The notes under the pieces were generated by a model. That model was not told the origin of the DNA, did not search any database, and was given only the letters and a program-made list of their open reading frames with translations. From JBARKJ01 sp049801375 (lineage in GTDB: Bacteria > Nitrospirota > JACRHJ01): a stretch of DNA of 33,073 nt. Location: contig JBARKJ010000107.1 in assembly GCA_049801375.1 (NCBI GenBank), positions 1 through 33,073 of the forward strand, read 5' to 3'. The position numbers and the translations under genes are program-made. The stretch's first letter is position 1, and each line of letters starts with the position of its first letter. Positions 24,366 through 32,661 of the stretch are shown here, in pieces.

Positions 24366-27300
24366 TTATCTGCAGGAAACGAAGCGCACGGAGCTACCTG
24401 AGCCTTTTATTACATCTTCCATTAGCCCGAGTACCCTGTCCACCTGCTCCTGCGTATTGGATAGTCCGAGCGAGAACCGAAGCGAGCAGTGCGCCTCTTC
24501 ATCGGACAGGCCCATGGCCGTAAGCGCGTATGAAGGCTCCGGGGAGCCGGACTTGCAGGCGGAACCGGATGCGAAACAGACCCCCCTTGAATCCAGCGCC
24601 AGGACCATAGACTCGCCGCGTAGCCCTGGTAAAGTGACGTTCAAGGTGTTCGGGAGCCGCTCTTCCGGATGACCGTTCAGCCGGGCACCCGGGACTATTC
24701 TCGATATACCCTCAAAAAGTCTATCCCTCAAGGCCCGTATAAGTCCCGTTTGCCTCAGGCCGTTCACGGCTAAACTGGCCGCCCTGCCCATCCCGACGAT
24801 ACCGGGGGTATTTTCCGTCCCGCCCCGCAGGCCCCACTCCTGCTTCCCACCGTGGATTAGCGGTTCCAGTTCCACTCCCTTCCGGATATAGACCGCGCCC
24901 GTTCCCTTCGGACCATGGAATTTATGGCCGGAAACCGTCAGGAAATCCACCTCCCACGCCTGCACATCCACGGGTATCTTGCCCGCCGCCTGCACCGCGT
25001 CCGTATGGAAAAGCGCGCCCTGCTCCCTTGCTATGTGGGCAAGCTCGGCGACCGGCTGGATGGAGCCGGTCTCGTTGTTGGCGGCCATTATGCTCACCAG
25101 GCAGGTCTTTGCGGTTACGGCTTTTTTCAGGTCGTCAGGGTCGATTAGTCCGTACCTGTCGGCGGGGAGGAAGGTGACATCGAAGCCCTGCCCCCGCAGC
25201 CATTTGCAGGCGCCTATGACGCTTGGGTGCTCGATGGAGCTGGTTATGACGTGATTTCTGGAACTTCCGCCAGCCAGCGCCACGGACTTGATTACGTGGT
25301 TGTTGCCCTCGGATGCGCCGCTCGTGAACATCAGCCGGCGCGGCGTGCAGTTAATAAGAAGGGACAGATTTTTCCGCGCAGTTTCGATTAAAGCGTGCGC
25401 CGCCTTGCCGGCCGAATGGATACTGGACGGGTTGGCGGAGAATCCCGCGCATTCATCCATCGCCTTTTGCACTTCCGGATGGAGCGGCGTGGAGGCGTTG
25501 TGGTCGAAATATATCCGTTCGGCGGGCTCTGTATCGGCCGGTTTTTCATCCAAGGCATACTCGCCCGCGCTCATAACGGAAACATTTTCCGCGCCCCCGG
25601 CTTTTTCAACCTCGCAGAGCAGGGCCTTGTAAGCGGGGAAACCGGAGATCGGGTCGAAGTTGTTCAAGTCCGTCAACTCGTTCACGCACGCCCGCCGCCA
25701 ATCAACGGAACCCGAGAAGCCCCCGCCCATACCGCTTGCCTCCACAGCTCCTGGGACAATGTCCGCTGTAACGGAGGCGTACATCTCAATACTCGCACGC
25801 CGCGTCTTTATACGCACCTTGTCACCGTTCGCTATCCCGCGTCTCTCGGCGTCGATTTTATTTATCAGGACCGTCGGGGCCGGATACTCTTTCGCCAGCG
25901 CGGGGACGCTCTGGTGAAGGGCGTGCAAATCCAGGTTATGGCGCGCCCCGGAATTGAATATCAGCGGGAAATTCTTAGCAAAGTCCGGGGTGGAGAGTGG
26001 GCTTTCCCTGGGCTCGGCATAGCGCGGCAGGGGGTCGTAGCCGTATTCTTCCAGTATGGACGAGGCTATCTCGAACTTTCCGGAAGGGGTATCGAACCCC
26101 GGCCTGCCGTCTTCTCTGAGAGACCCTTTTTCCCACTTCCGGTACTGCATCATTGCCTGCGGCATCCGCGCCATGCCGTCCGATTTACGCACTTCGTCCG
26201 GCGCAAAGCCGGAGCCTCTCAGTGCGTAAGCCAGCAGTTCCTCTTCGTCCTGCGGGTAGAGATGCCCATATCCCAGACGGTCTGCCAGCTCCGCCATGAT
26301 GAAAAAATCGCTCCTGGCCTCGCCGACAGGTTCTATCAGGCGCTCCCGGATTTTGAAGGCCGAGTCGTAGACCATGTACGAGCCGGTCTCGTAATAAGTC
26401 GCCGCCGGGAGCACGATGTCGGCATAGGCCATGTCCGCCGTCCATTGCCGGTCGATGCATACGAGGAAGTCCAGGGCGTTCAGCGTCTCCCTCCAGACGC
26501 CGGACTCCGGCCAGGAGGTGATGATGGATGCGCCGAGGCTTATCAGGGCGCGGATTTTGTAAGGGTCGCCTTCCAGCACCGCTTGAGGTAAGGCTATGGC
26601 ATGGAACTCCCCACGGTACTTCGTATATAAAGGAAAGTCGTTATGTCCCGCCGCCCGCGTGGCGTCCGGGTTGGCTATCAGTCCGCCCTTGTTTATGGGG
26701 AACCTGTTCTCCCGCATCTTGAAGCACTGGCCGCCCGGCACGTCCACCTGCCCCGCCAACGCCCACAGCGTATGCACCGCCCGCACGGTCTGCACGCCGT
26801 TACCGTTATACTCAAGGCCGCTGTACATTACCGGGGCCGCGCCGTCCGCACCCGCAATCTCCCGGGCAAGCGAATTAATCACATCAGCCGGGACGCCCGT
26901 GACACCCTCCACATATTCCGGCCTGAAGTGCTGCACGTACGCGCTGAACTCATCGAAGCCGGTAGTCCAGTCCCTCGCGAATTTCTCATCAAAGAGCTCT
27001 TCCTGTATCAGGACATTGCAAAGTCCCAGCGCGAAGGCCCCGTCCGTCCCCGGGCGGATAGGTATCCACTGTGCGCCGGGCAACTTTGCCAGCGCCGTTT
27101 TCCTCGGGTCTACGACGATTACCTTCGCGCCGCTGCGATGCGCCGCCTGTATGCGCAGGAAGTCGTCCGGCGGGCAGTGCGCGGCAGGGTTCTTTCCCCA
27201 TATGACTATCAGTTTCGCGTTCTCGATATCCGAGAACATGTCGATATAAAACGTCCCCATCGTGACGTGCGGGGCGATCATCGCGAACGCCACGTAGCAG

Positions 27301-27743
27301 AGTGCGCCAACCCCAAGCGTGTTCGGCGAGCCGTAACGGAAAAGGACGCTGGATGCGGAGGACACGCGGACGCCGGCTGGCTGGTAGACGTCGCACAGGG
27401 CGCGCTCAAAACTCCCGCTCCCGGTATATACCGCGGCTGCCTCCGGCCCGGACTCTCTTTTTATGGTAATAAGCTTGCCGGCAATCTCATCGTATGCCTC
27501 GTCCCAGGATATCCTTTCAAATTCGAAAGACCCCTTCTTCCCCTTCCTCCGCATCGGGTATGGTATCCTGTCCTTCGAATAGACGATATCGGGCGAGCGC
27601 TCCCCGACCCTGCATATCATCCCGAAGGGAGACTGCTCGTCCGCCCGCACGGAAACCATCCGGCCTTCATTGTCGTAGCTCACCACGACGCCGCATCCGG
27701 CGGAGCATATCCCGCACAACCCCCGTCTCTCGGCCTGTCCCAT
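24366..27743 (-). CDS. Fusion: molybdopterin oxidoreductase plus cysteine desulfurase
   Basis: A single 1125-aa open frame. Residues 1-720 are a DMSO-reductase-family Mo/W bis-MGD enzyme: Cys10, Cys13, Cys17 and Cys44 for the 4Fe-4S cluster, GSPNTLGVGALC with Cys149 as likely metal ligand (as in thiosulfate/polysulfide reductases), and a molydopterin-binding C-terminal domain (about 595-720). There is no Tat signal, so it is cytoplasmic. A linker (about 724-743) joins a full-length IscS/NifS domain (744-1125): IYFDHNASTP, His839 in IEHPSV, Asp915 in HTDAVQ, PLP lysine Lys941 in SGHKFHGPKG and the persulfide loop SGSACKSG with Cys1063. The start abuts the UBP gene stop (TGAATG). The redox substrate is unknown. 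Confidence 0.92.
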   Translation of the reverse strand: MGQAERRGLCGICSAGCGVVVSYDNEGRMVSVRADEQSPFGMICRVGERSPDIVYSKDRIPYPMRRKGKKGSFEFERISWDEAYDEIAGKLITIKRESGPEAAAVYTGSGSFERALCDVYQPAGVRVSSASSVLFRYGSPNTLGVGALCYVAFAMIAPHVTMGTFYIDMFSDIENAKLIVIWGKNPAAHCPPDDFLRIQAAHRSGAKVIVVDPRKTALAKLPGAQWIPIRPGTDGAFALGLCNVLIQEELFDEKFARDWTTGFDEFSAYVQHFRPEYVEGVTGVPADVINSLAREIAGADGAAPVMYSGLEYNGNGVQTVRAVHTLWALAGQVDVPGGQCFKMRENRFPINKGGLIANPDATRAAGHNDFPLYTKYRGEFHAIALPQAVLEGDPYKIRALISLGASIITSWPESGVWRETLNALDFLVCIDRQWTADMAYADIVLPAATYYETGSYMVYDSAFKIRERLIEPVGEARSDFFIMAELADRLGYGHLYPQDEEELLAYALRGSGFAPDEVRKSDGMARMPQAMMQYRKWEKGSLREDGRPGFDTPSGKFEIASSILEEYGYDPLPRYAEPRESPLSTPDFAKNFPLIFNSGARHNLDLHALHQSVPALAKEYPAPTVLINKIDAERRGIANGDKVRIKTRRASIEMYASVTADIVPGAVEASGMGGGFSGSVDWRRACVNELTDLNNFDPISGFPAYKALLCEVEKAGGAENVSVMSAGEYALDEKPADTEPAERIYFDHNASTPLHPEVQKAMDECAGFSANPSSIHSAGKAAHALIETARKNLSLLINCTPRRLMFTSGASEGNNHVIKSVALAGGSSRNHVITSSIEHPSVIGACKWLRGQGFDVTFLPADRYGLIDPDDLKKAVTAKTCLVSIMAANNETGSIQPVAELAHIAREQGALFHTDAVQAAGKIPVDVQAWEVDFLTVSGHKFHGPKGTGAVYIRKGVELEPLIHGGKQEWGLRGGTENTPGIVGMGRAASLAVNGLRQTGLIRALRDRLFEGISRIVPGARLNGHPEERLPNTLNVTLPGLRGESMVLALDSRGVCFASGSACKSGSPEPSYALTAMGLSDEEAHCSLRFSLGLSNTQEQVDRVLGLMEDVIKGSGSSVRFVSCR

Positions 27744-28028
27744 TCAGGCCGACTTCTTCGTTTTCAGCGATTCGAACATCATCTCGTCGACATAGCACCA
27801 GCCCCATTCTTCCCCGGGTTCGAAAGACTTTATAATCGGGTGCTGGGTGCTATGGAAATGCTTGGTGGCATGTTTATTTTTGGAGCTGTCGCAGCAGCCG
27901 ACATGCCCGCAGGTCATGCACAGGCGAAGGTGCACCCAGGTGTCCCCTAGCTTCAGACACTCTTCGCACCCTTCCGAGCCGGGTGTTACCGCTTTAATTT
28001 GGTTCAAATGTTCGCACGTTTTAGACAT
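27744..28028 (-). CDS. UBP-type zinc-finger protein
   Basis: A 94-aa protein that is essentially one ZnF-UBP domain: CEHL (Cys5, His7), CEEC, CMTCGHVGCCD, then HATKHFHSTQHPIIKSF and a closing WGWCYVDE. In eukaryotes this fold binds ubiquitin C-termini. Bacterial stand-alone copies have no settled role. GGAAGGAG upstream of ATG 28028 supports the start. Its stop is immediately followed by the ATG of the fusion gene, so the two are probably translated together. A zinc-sensing or protein-tail-binding adaptor for the fusion enzyme is conceivable, but this is inference. Confidence 0.9.
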   Translation of the reverse strand: MSKTCEHLNQIKAVTPGSEGCEECLKLGDTWVHLRLCMTCGHVGCCDSSKNKHATKHFHSTQHPIIKSFEPGEEWGWCYVDEMMFESLKTKKSA

Positions 28029-28064
28029 GTTCTGCTCCTTCCCAGTATGCCTCGTTGCCGCTCT

Positions 28065-29009
28065 TCAGGCCGCCATCGGCCATGCCGTCTTACGCTCCAG
28101 CTCGGCCCTGTCCCAGTTCCCGGTCATGGCGGCAGCTTCGTAAGTGCTCTGCATGAATGCCAGCAGTTCGGCGTCCGGGTCCTGGGCCTTCCGGACGGCT
28201 TCGTAAGGCAGGAAAAACTCCATGAAATCCTTGTGGTAATACGCCGCGGCAGGGCGTACCGGGTAGTCCTTGAAAGCCGCCGGTTCCGGGTATGCGTAAG
28301 CGTAATAGACGGCTTCCTCGACGGGCCCGCCTCCGGGCCAGAAGCCGCAGCTGCTGACCTCGTGCGTGTACGCCTCGATAGCGACGAAGTGCCCGACGTT
28401 CGGCACCGGCCCGTGCTCAGGCGCACGGCGTCCGGAGAAGCGCGTAACGGCCAAGTCCGGTGCGCCCCAGAAGAAATGCACGGGGCTGCACTTGCCGATA
28501 AAGCCCGAGCGGAACTTTTTAAACACCCTGTCCGACTGCGCCAATACACGCCAGAACGCATTAGCATAATTCGGGTCGTAAGCGGCGTGCGCGCGGTGCA
28601 TGTCGAACCGGGTCCTGTCCGCCACTTCGACCGGCACCGGCCAGATTTTGGGTTTTATTCCAAGCGAGGCGAGCGTGTCCATCATCTGCGCGTAGAAATC
28701 GGCGACGGAAATTGCGGATAGCGGAAGGCTTTTGATTTCCCCGGAGCTGGTAGATATATATATCCGGTGCCCGATGAAATCGAGATTAATCTCGAACGTT
28801 TCCGTCCCGTACGGGATAGGCGAGGTGGTAAGCCCCCGCGCAGTCAAGTATAGGGGGACGTGCCACCAGTGGTTCACGGGCGGGGAGAGCGTCATCCTGA
28901 TCTTGCCAATGATCTGCGTCCACATGTGCAGGGTGGCGTAAGTGTCCTTCCAGGCCCCAAGCGGCAGTTCAGGCCATGCTTCCGGCTGTTTTTCAGATTG
29001 TATCGACAT
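28065..29009 (-). CDS. DUF5996 family protein
   Basis: A 314-aa protein recognised as DUF5996 from WPELPLGAWKDTYATLHMWT, QIIGKIRM, NHWWHVPLYLTARGLTTSPI and the HFFWGAPDLAVTRFSGR segment. The family has no known activity. It is rich in conserved Trp, His and Tyr residues and has no signal peptide. I chose ATG 29009, preceded by GGAGGCG. A frame start at 29069 lies inside the promoter. It is the first gene of the minus-strand cluster with the UBP finger and the fusion enzyme, 36 bp upstream of the former. Confidence 0.83.
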   Translation of the reverse strand: MSIQSEKQPEAWPELPLGAWKDTYATLHMWTQIIGKIRMTLSPPVNHWWHVPLYLTARGLTTSPIPYGTETFEINLDFIGHRIYISTSSGEIKSLPLSAISVADFYAQMMDTLASLGIKPKIWPVPVEVADRTRFDMHRAHAAYDPNYANAFWRVLAQSDRVFKKFRSGFIGKCSPVHFFWGAPDLAVTRFSGRRAPEHGPVPNVGHFVAIEAYTHEVSSCGFWPGGGPVEEAVYYAYAYPEPAAFKDYPVRPAAAYYHKDFMEFFLPYEAVRKAQDPDAELLAFMQSTYEAAAMTGNWDRAELERKTAWPMAA

Positions 29010-29040
29010 ATATCGCCTCCGGTTAAATAAGTATTCTATA

Positions 29041-29069
29041 AGTTTAAAAGCACATGGGCGAGATGTCAA
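29041..29069 (-). promoter_or_regulatory. Sigma-70 promoter of the DUF5996-UBP-fusion cluster
   Basis: On the minus strand, a perfect TTGACA (29069-29064) and TAAACT (29046-29041) are separated by exactly 17 bp. Transcription should start near 29034, giving a leader of about 25 nt containing GGAGG before ATG 29009. This is the clearest constitutive-type promoter in the window. Confidence 0.75.
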
Positions 29070-29095
29070 AGCGGGCCAAAGGCCGCAAAACTGTA

Positions 29096-29126
29096 TTGCT
29101 TTAAGTCCTTTTGCGTGTTATATAAT
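29096..29126 (+). promoter_or_regulatory. Promoter giving a probable leaderless transcript
   Basis: TTGCTT (29096-29101) and a perfect TATAAT (29121-29126) are separated by 19 bp. The coding ATG lies only 5 bp after the -10, at 29131, where transcription would be expected to begin. No Shine-Dalgarno is present. The spacing is longer than ideal. Confidence 0.5.
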
Positions 29127-29130
29127 TTTA

Positions 29131-29673
29131 ATGGAAAATTTTCACGTCGGGCAGGTGGTATATCATAACTCCTTCGGGACCGGCAGGGTCGTGAACATAG
29201 ACGACTTGCAGGGAATGATAATAGTCAATTTCATCAAGGCCGGACCGAAATTCTTTACTCAGGACTCCGCGGACGAAGAACTCGACAACGCCCCGCCTGT
29301 GGAACCCGAAGGGGAGGACGACATGGACAAGGACGAGCTGAAAGAGGCGATACGGCAGGTGCTCCTGGAGGAGGGTCTGGTCGGTGTTACTGCTATAGGC
29401 GAGAGGTGGGCGGGGGGCGAGATGCTCTTAAAGCCGGGGAAGCCTGGCATGCAGGATAAATCCGTACCCATCGAGACATTTTTCCATAAAGTCGTGATGG
29501 TGCGGAACCAGCTCCGGGTACTGGAGCAAAATATCAACTCCTCCGCATCCCTGACGGACGCCGAAAAAATCGACATGCAGCAGTACATCACACGCTGTTA
29601 CGGCTCGCTTACGACGTTCAACGTCCTCTTCGCGGAAAAAAAGGACTGGTTTATAGGGGCCAAAAAAGAATAA
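29131..29673 (+). CDS. Small protein with SH3/Tudor-like N-terminal domain
   Basis: A 180-aa protein beginning MENFHVGQVVYHNSFGTGRV. The pattern FxVGxxVxHxxFGxGxV, followed by IVNFIKAGPKFF, resembles the small barrel at the N-terminus of CarD-type proteins and the C-terminus of UvrD/PcrA helicases, which bind RNA polymerase or nucleic acid. Residues about 50-70 are acidic and residues 80-175 are helical and unrecognised. A longer frame from 28942 overlaps the divergent promoter and is rejected. ATG 29131 lies 5 bp after TATAAT, so the mRNA is probably leaderless. A transcription-associated role is plausible but unproven. Confidence 0.7.
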   Translation: MENFHVGQVVYHNSFGTGRVVNIDDLQGMIIVNFIKAGPKFFTQDSADEELDNAPPVEPEGEDDMDKDELKEAIRQVLLEEGLVGVTAIGERWAGGEMLLKPGKPGMQDKSVPIETFFHKVVMVRNQLRVLEQNINSSASLTDAEKIDMQQYITRCYGSLTTFNVLFAEKKDWFIGAKKE

Positions 29674-29677
29674 CGGC

Positions 29678-29705
29678 ACCCTCCCGACGGGGCGGGTTAT
29701 TTTCC
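29678..29705 (+). terminator. Possible intrinsic terminator after the SH3-like gene
   Basis: ACCC-T-CCC pairs with GGG-C-GGGT around a GACG tetraloop (29678-29697, one internal mismatch), followed by TATTTT. It sits 4 bp after the stop codon and overlaps the stop of the convergent Cache gene by one base. The T run is short, so termination may be weak. Confidence 0.4.
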
Positions 29706-30500
29706 CGTAACGACACCTATGGCGTAAGTCCAGCCCGTCAGCCCGGACCTCTTGTATACGACATTTTTCTTGCCGCGAAACTCGTAACTTACCTCGCCTT
29801 CCTGCTCCGAGAGCATCTTCTTTATCGCGTTATTCAGGGTGGGGCTTCCCAGGTCCGACGGAAAGACGTGCAGAAGGTCCGAACTCGGGTGGAGCGAAAC
29901 CTGCCCTTTTGTGTCAAGGGCGTAAAAAAGCATATTTTCAGGCAGGCCCAGTTTTTCGCCGATCGTTTTGCTCATATCCTCAGCCGACACCGATACGCCG
30001 AGGGCGCCGACGACTTTTCCGTTATTTTTCACGGGGACCGCGATTACAAATGACCTGGCACCCGTGGACTTGCTGATCACGAGGTATCCCACCACGTCTC
30101 CTCCGGCCATCAGCGCGGGAAAGTATGGCCGGTCGGCGAGTGTATGGGCCGCAAGGCCGCCCCCGGCGGTATAGTAGGAGCCGTCGGGCCGCGCATACCA
30201 TACGGCAGCCGCGTTTATTCCGCTTTTATCGAATCTGGCCAGAAGGCCCTTCATTTCCGCCCATTTGCCACTCTTCACCTCTTCCGTGAAAGACAGGAGT
30301 TTAAGGCCGCGGAGTGTCCCCCCAATATGCTCTTCCGCGTACGCCGTATATCCATTCAGGATAAGCCGCAGGTCCGCGGATTTCGCCTGTGCCGCTCCGC
30401 TTTTCTCGGCTGCGGATTTATCAAGACCCTGAGCCGACGCGGGCAGGGAAAAAATAAGGGCAATGGCGATAGCAGCAAAAATGGTATGCACGGTCTTCAT
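29697..30500 (-). CDS. Stand-alone periplasmic Cache-domain protein
   Basis: A 267-aa protein with a signal peptide (about 1-23, cleaved after ASA). Residues about 60-265 form a dCache-type sensor fold: AAVWYARPDGSYYTAGGGLA, DRPYFPALMAGGDVVGYLVI, SFVIAVPVKNNGKVVGALGV, and a membrane-distal repeat ending SGLTGWTYAIGVV. Cache domains normally sit on chemoreceptors, kinases or cyclases, but here no cytoplasmic output domain and no second membrane helix exist. It may be a soluble ligand-binding protein presenting a small molecule to another sensor. AAAGGAGG upstream of ATG 30500 supports the start. Confidence 0.85.
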   Translation of the reverse strand: MKTVHTIFAAIAIALIFSLPASAQGLDKSAAEKSGAAQAKSADLRLILNGYTAYAEEHIGGTLRGLKLLSFTEEVKSGKWAEMKGLLARFDKSGINAAAVWYARPDGSYYTAGGGLAAHTLADRPYFPALMAGGDVVGYLVISKSTGARSFVIAVPVKNNGKVVGALGVSVSAEDMSKTIGEKLGLPENMLFYALDTKGQVSLHPSSDLLHVFPSDLGSPTLNNAIKKMLSEQEGEVSYEFRGKKNVVYKRSGLTGWTYAIGVVTGK

Positions 30501-30528
30501 GGCTTGCCTCCTTTAAACGTTTGATAAC

Positions 30529-30557
30529 AGTATAGTTCAGGAGACAAAAGCGGGCAA
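30529..30557 (-). promoter_or_regulatory. Promoter of the Cache-domain gene
   Basis: On the minus strand, TTGCCC (30557-30552) and TATACT (30534-30529) are separated by 17 bp. Transcription would start near 30522, about 22 nt before ATG 30500, with AAAGGAGG in between. Confidence 0.5.
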
Positions 30558-30697
30558 ATAAGACGCCCTTATTTTCCTGACATCTATCATGTTTTTCGTT
30601 GACGCCAGCCAAGGAATAACCGGACGTGGTGTGTTAGCCTATGTACCATCAAAGGGGCAAGGTTCGGCAATTAAACTCTCAACAGGAGATATGACAC

Positions 30698-32299
30698 ATG
30701 GGAATGTTCTGCTATCAGTGTGAACAATCGGCGAAGGGGACGGGCTGCACGGTCAAGGGAGTCTGCGGCAAGGACGAGGGCGTCTCATTTCTACAAGACG
30801 AGCTTATAGCTTCCATAAAAGGGATATCGTGGTACGCATCCCGCGCCGCGGCGCTCGGCAAGAATGATAACGCGGCGGACCTGTTCGTAACCGAAGCGCT
30901 TTTTTCCACCCTCACCAACGTGAATTTCGATGCAAGCCGCATCGAGGGATTGCTCAAGAAGGCCGAAGACATCAAGGCAAAGGCGAAGGCTATGTACGAG
31001 GCCGCGTGCAAAGAAACCGGCAAAACACCTGAGAGCGTGGGTGAGCCGGCTGAGTGGTCGATTATCGTTAGGCGGGAAAAATACGGCGAGGACATATCCT
31101 CGCTCCAGGAGCTTTTGACATACGGCCTGAAGGGCATCGCCGCATACGCGGACCATGCGCATATACTGGGTCAGGAGGACAAGGAAGTTTTCAAATTCAT
31201 GCACGACGCCCTTAGCTACCTTACGAAAAAAGACCAGACGGTCCCCGAGCTTTTCGATATGTGTCTAAAGGCTGGTGCGGCAAATTTAAGGGCAATGGAG
31301 CTTTTAGACGGCGCGAATACCGGGACGTACGGCCATCCGGCTCCCACGGCGGTCCGGGTGACGCCTGTAAAGGGCAAAGCGATAGTGGTATCCGGCCATG
31401 ACTTAAAAGACCTGGAAGAGCTTCTGAAGCAGACGGAAGGCAAGGGGATAAACGTCTATACCCACGGAGAGATGCTCCCGGCGCACGGATACCCGGAGCT
31501 TAAGAAATACGCGCACTTAGTCGGCAATTACGGCGGAGCGTGGCAGGACCAGGTGAAGGAGTTCGACGCCTTCCCGGGTGCGGTAGTCATGACCACGAAC
31601 TGCATCCAGAAGCCCAAGGAAAGCTACCAGGGCCGGATATTTTCGACAGGCCTCGTGGCGATGCCGGGAGTCACGCACGTAACCAACGCCGATTTCTCCC
31701 CGGCCATCGAAGCGGCGCTTAATGCGCCTGGTTTCAGCGAAGACGCCTCGGAGAAGACGGTCCTGGTCGGATTCGGCAGGAATACCGTGATGAGCGTCGC
31801 GGACAAGGTCATAGGCGCGGTGAAGGCCGGGCAGATTAAACACTTCTTCTTAATCGGCGGCTGCGACGGCGCAAAGTCCGGCAGGAGCTACTACACGGAG
31901 CTTGCCGAGGCTGTGCCCAAGGACTGCGTGATACTCACGCTTGCATGCGGCAAGTACCGCTTCAACAAGTTAGAGTTCGGCGATATAGGCGGCATCCCGA
32001 GGCTTCTTGACATCGGTCAGTGCAACGACGCCTATTCCGCTATCAAGATAGCCGTAGCGCTCGCCGGGGCCTTCGAGTGCGGGGTCAACGACCTGCCGCT
32101 GTCCATGGTTCTTTCGTGGTACGAGCAGAAGGCGGTGTCGATACTCCTTACCCTGCTGCACCTGGGGATAAAGAATATCCGCATTGGACCGTCGCTCCCT
32201 GCGTTCCTTTCCCCGAACGTCGTGAGCGTGCTGGTGGACAAGTTCAACATCATGCCCATCACGACTCCGGAGGCAGACCTGAAGGCGATGCTGGGGTAA
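30698..32299 (+). CDS. hcp: Hybrid cluster protein (hydroxylamine/NO reductase)
   Basis: A 533-aa Hcp. Four N-terminal cysteines, Cys5, Cys8, Cys17 and Cys23 (C-X2-C-X8-C-X5-C), follow the spacing of the class I (Desulfovibrio-type) proteins, whose proximal cluster is usually 4Fe-4S. The hybrid-cluster ligands are visible in order: a His in SGHDLKDL, a Glu in THGEMLPAHGYPEL, then TTNCIQKP, GGCDGAK, LACGKYRFN, GQCNDAYS and WYEQKAV. It is cytoplasmic and protects against nitric oxide or hydroxylamine under anaerobic conditions. ACAGGAG at 30681-30687 supports the start. No hcr reductase gene is adjacent. Its 5' region (30501-30697) holds no sure regulator site. Confidence 0.95.
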   Translation: MGMFCYQCEQSAKGTGCTVKGVCGKDEGVSFLQDELIASIKGISWYASRAAALGKNDNAADLFVTEALFSTLTNVNFDASRIEGLLKKAEDIKAKAKAMYEAACKETGKTPESVGEPAEWSIIVRREKYGEDISSLQELLTYGLKGIAAYADHAHILGQEDKEVFKFMHDALSYLTKKDQTVPELFDMCLKAGAANLRAMELLDGANTGTYGHPAPTAVRVTPVKGKAIVVSGHDLKDLEELLKQTEGKGINVYTHGEMLPAHGYPELKKYAHLVGNYGGAWQDQVKEFDAFPGAVVMTTNCIQKPKESYQGRIFSTGLVAMPGVTHVTNADFSPAIEAALNAPGFSEDASEKTVLVGFGRNTVMSVADKVIGAVKAGQIKHFFLIGGCDGAKSGRSYYTELAEAVPKDCVILTLACGKYRFNKLEFGDIGGIPRLLDIGQCNDAYSAIKIAVALAGAFECGVNDLPLSMVLSWYEQKAVSILLTLLHLGIKNIRIGPSLPAFLSPNVVSVLVDKFNIMPITTPEADLKAMLG

Positions 32300-32323
32300 G
32301 AATATTCAACAGGCGTGCGATAC

Positions 32324-32365
32324 GATAAAAAAAGGGCTGCGAGAAATCGCAGCCCTTTTTTTATC
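32324..32365. terminator. Bidirectional intrinsic terminator between hcp and the two-CW gene
   Basis: A perfect 19-bp inverted repeat, GATAAAAAAAGGGCTGCGA (32324-32342) and its complement (32347-32365), around a GAAA tetraloop. Seven A residues on the left and seven T residues on the right let it terminate both converging genes. Confidence 0.9.
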
Positions 32366-32370
32366 GGTAA

Positions 32371-32661
32371 TTACCTGAGCCTCGGCAGGATCGAGGCGGA
32401 AAGTTGAAACCCCCCGCCTTCTTCGGCCCTTACCATGTTGTAAAAATCGCATTCCTGACAGTTCCTGAACTTGTCGCCGAACTTCCCCTGCTTGGCTCCG
32501 CCGCACTGTGTATGGGAGATGGTCCAGCAGGCCCTGCCTCCGTTAAGCCCGCCGTGCACCCCGCTCAACCGCTCTTCCTTGCATACAGGGCAGGACTCGT
32601 CTCCTACGGCGGTAAGGCATCTCTCGCATTTCTTTACATCCCAACAATTTTTTTTCATCAC
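32371..32661 (-). CDS. Two-CW domain protein
   Basis: A 96-aa Cys-rich protein. NCWDVKKCERC at the start and RACWTISHTQCGG in the middle are the paired Cys-Trp motifs of the two-CW family. Further cysteines at CPVC and CQEC bring the total to about ten, suggesting bound Zn or Fe-S. The family often appears in anaerobes, alone or on signalling proteins, with no fixed function. AAGGAG upstream supports ATG 32661, and an adjacent ATG at 32658 is an alternative. It converges with hcp. Confidence 0.82.
   Translation of the reverse strand: MMKKNCWDVKKCERCLTAVGDESCPVCKEERLSGVHGGLNGGRACWTISHTQCGGAKQGKFGDKFRNCQECDFYNMVRAEEGGGFQLSASILPRLR

Noticed and set aside
25395..27950. Long plus-strand frames (398 and 435 aa) opposite the fusion gene
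   Set aside because: They are Arg/His-rich shadows of a strongly supported gene on the other strand, with no domain or start signal.
28942..29130. Extension of the SH3-like protein upstream to 28942
   Set aside because: It would run through both divergent promoters and part of the DUF5996 gene. The domain begins at ATG 29131.
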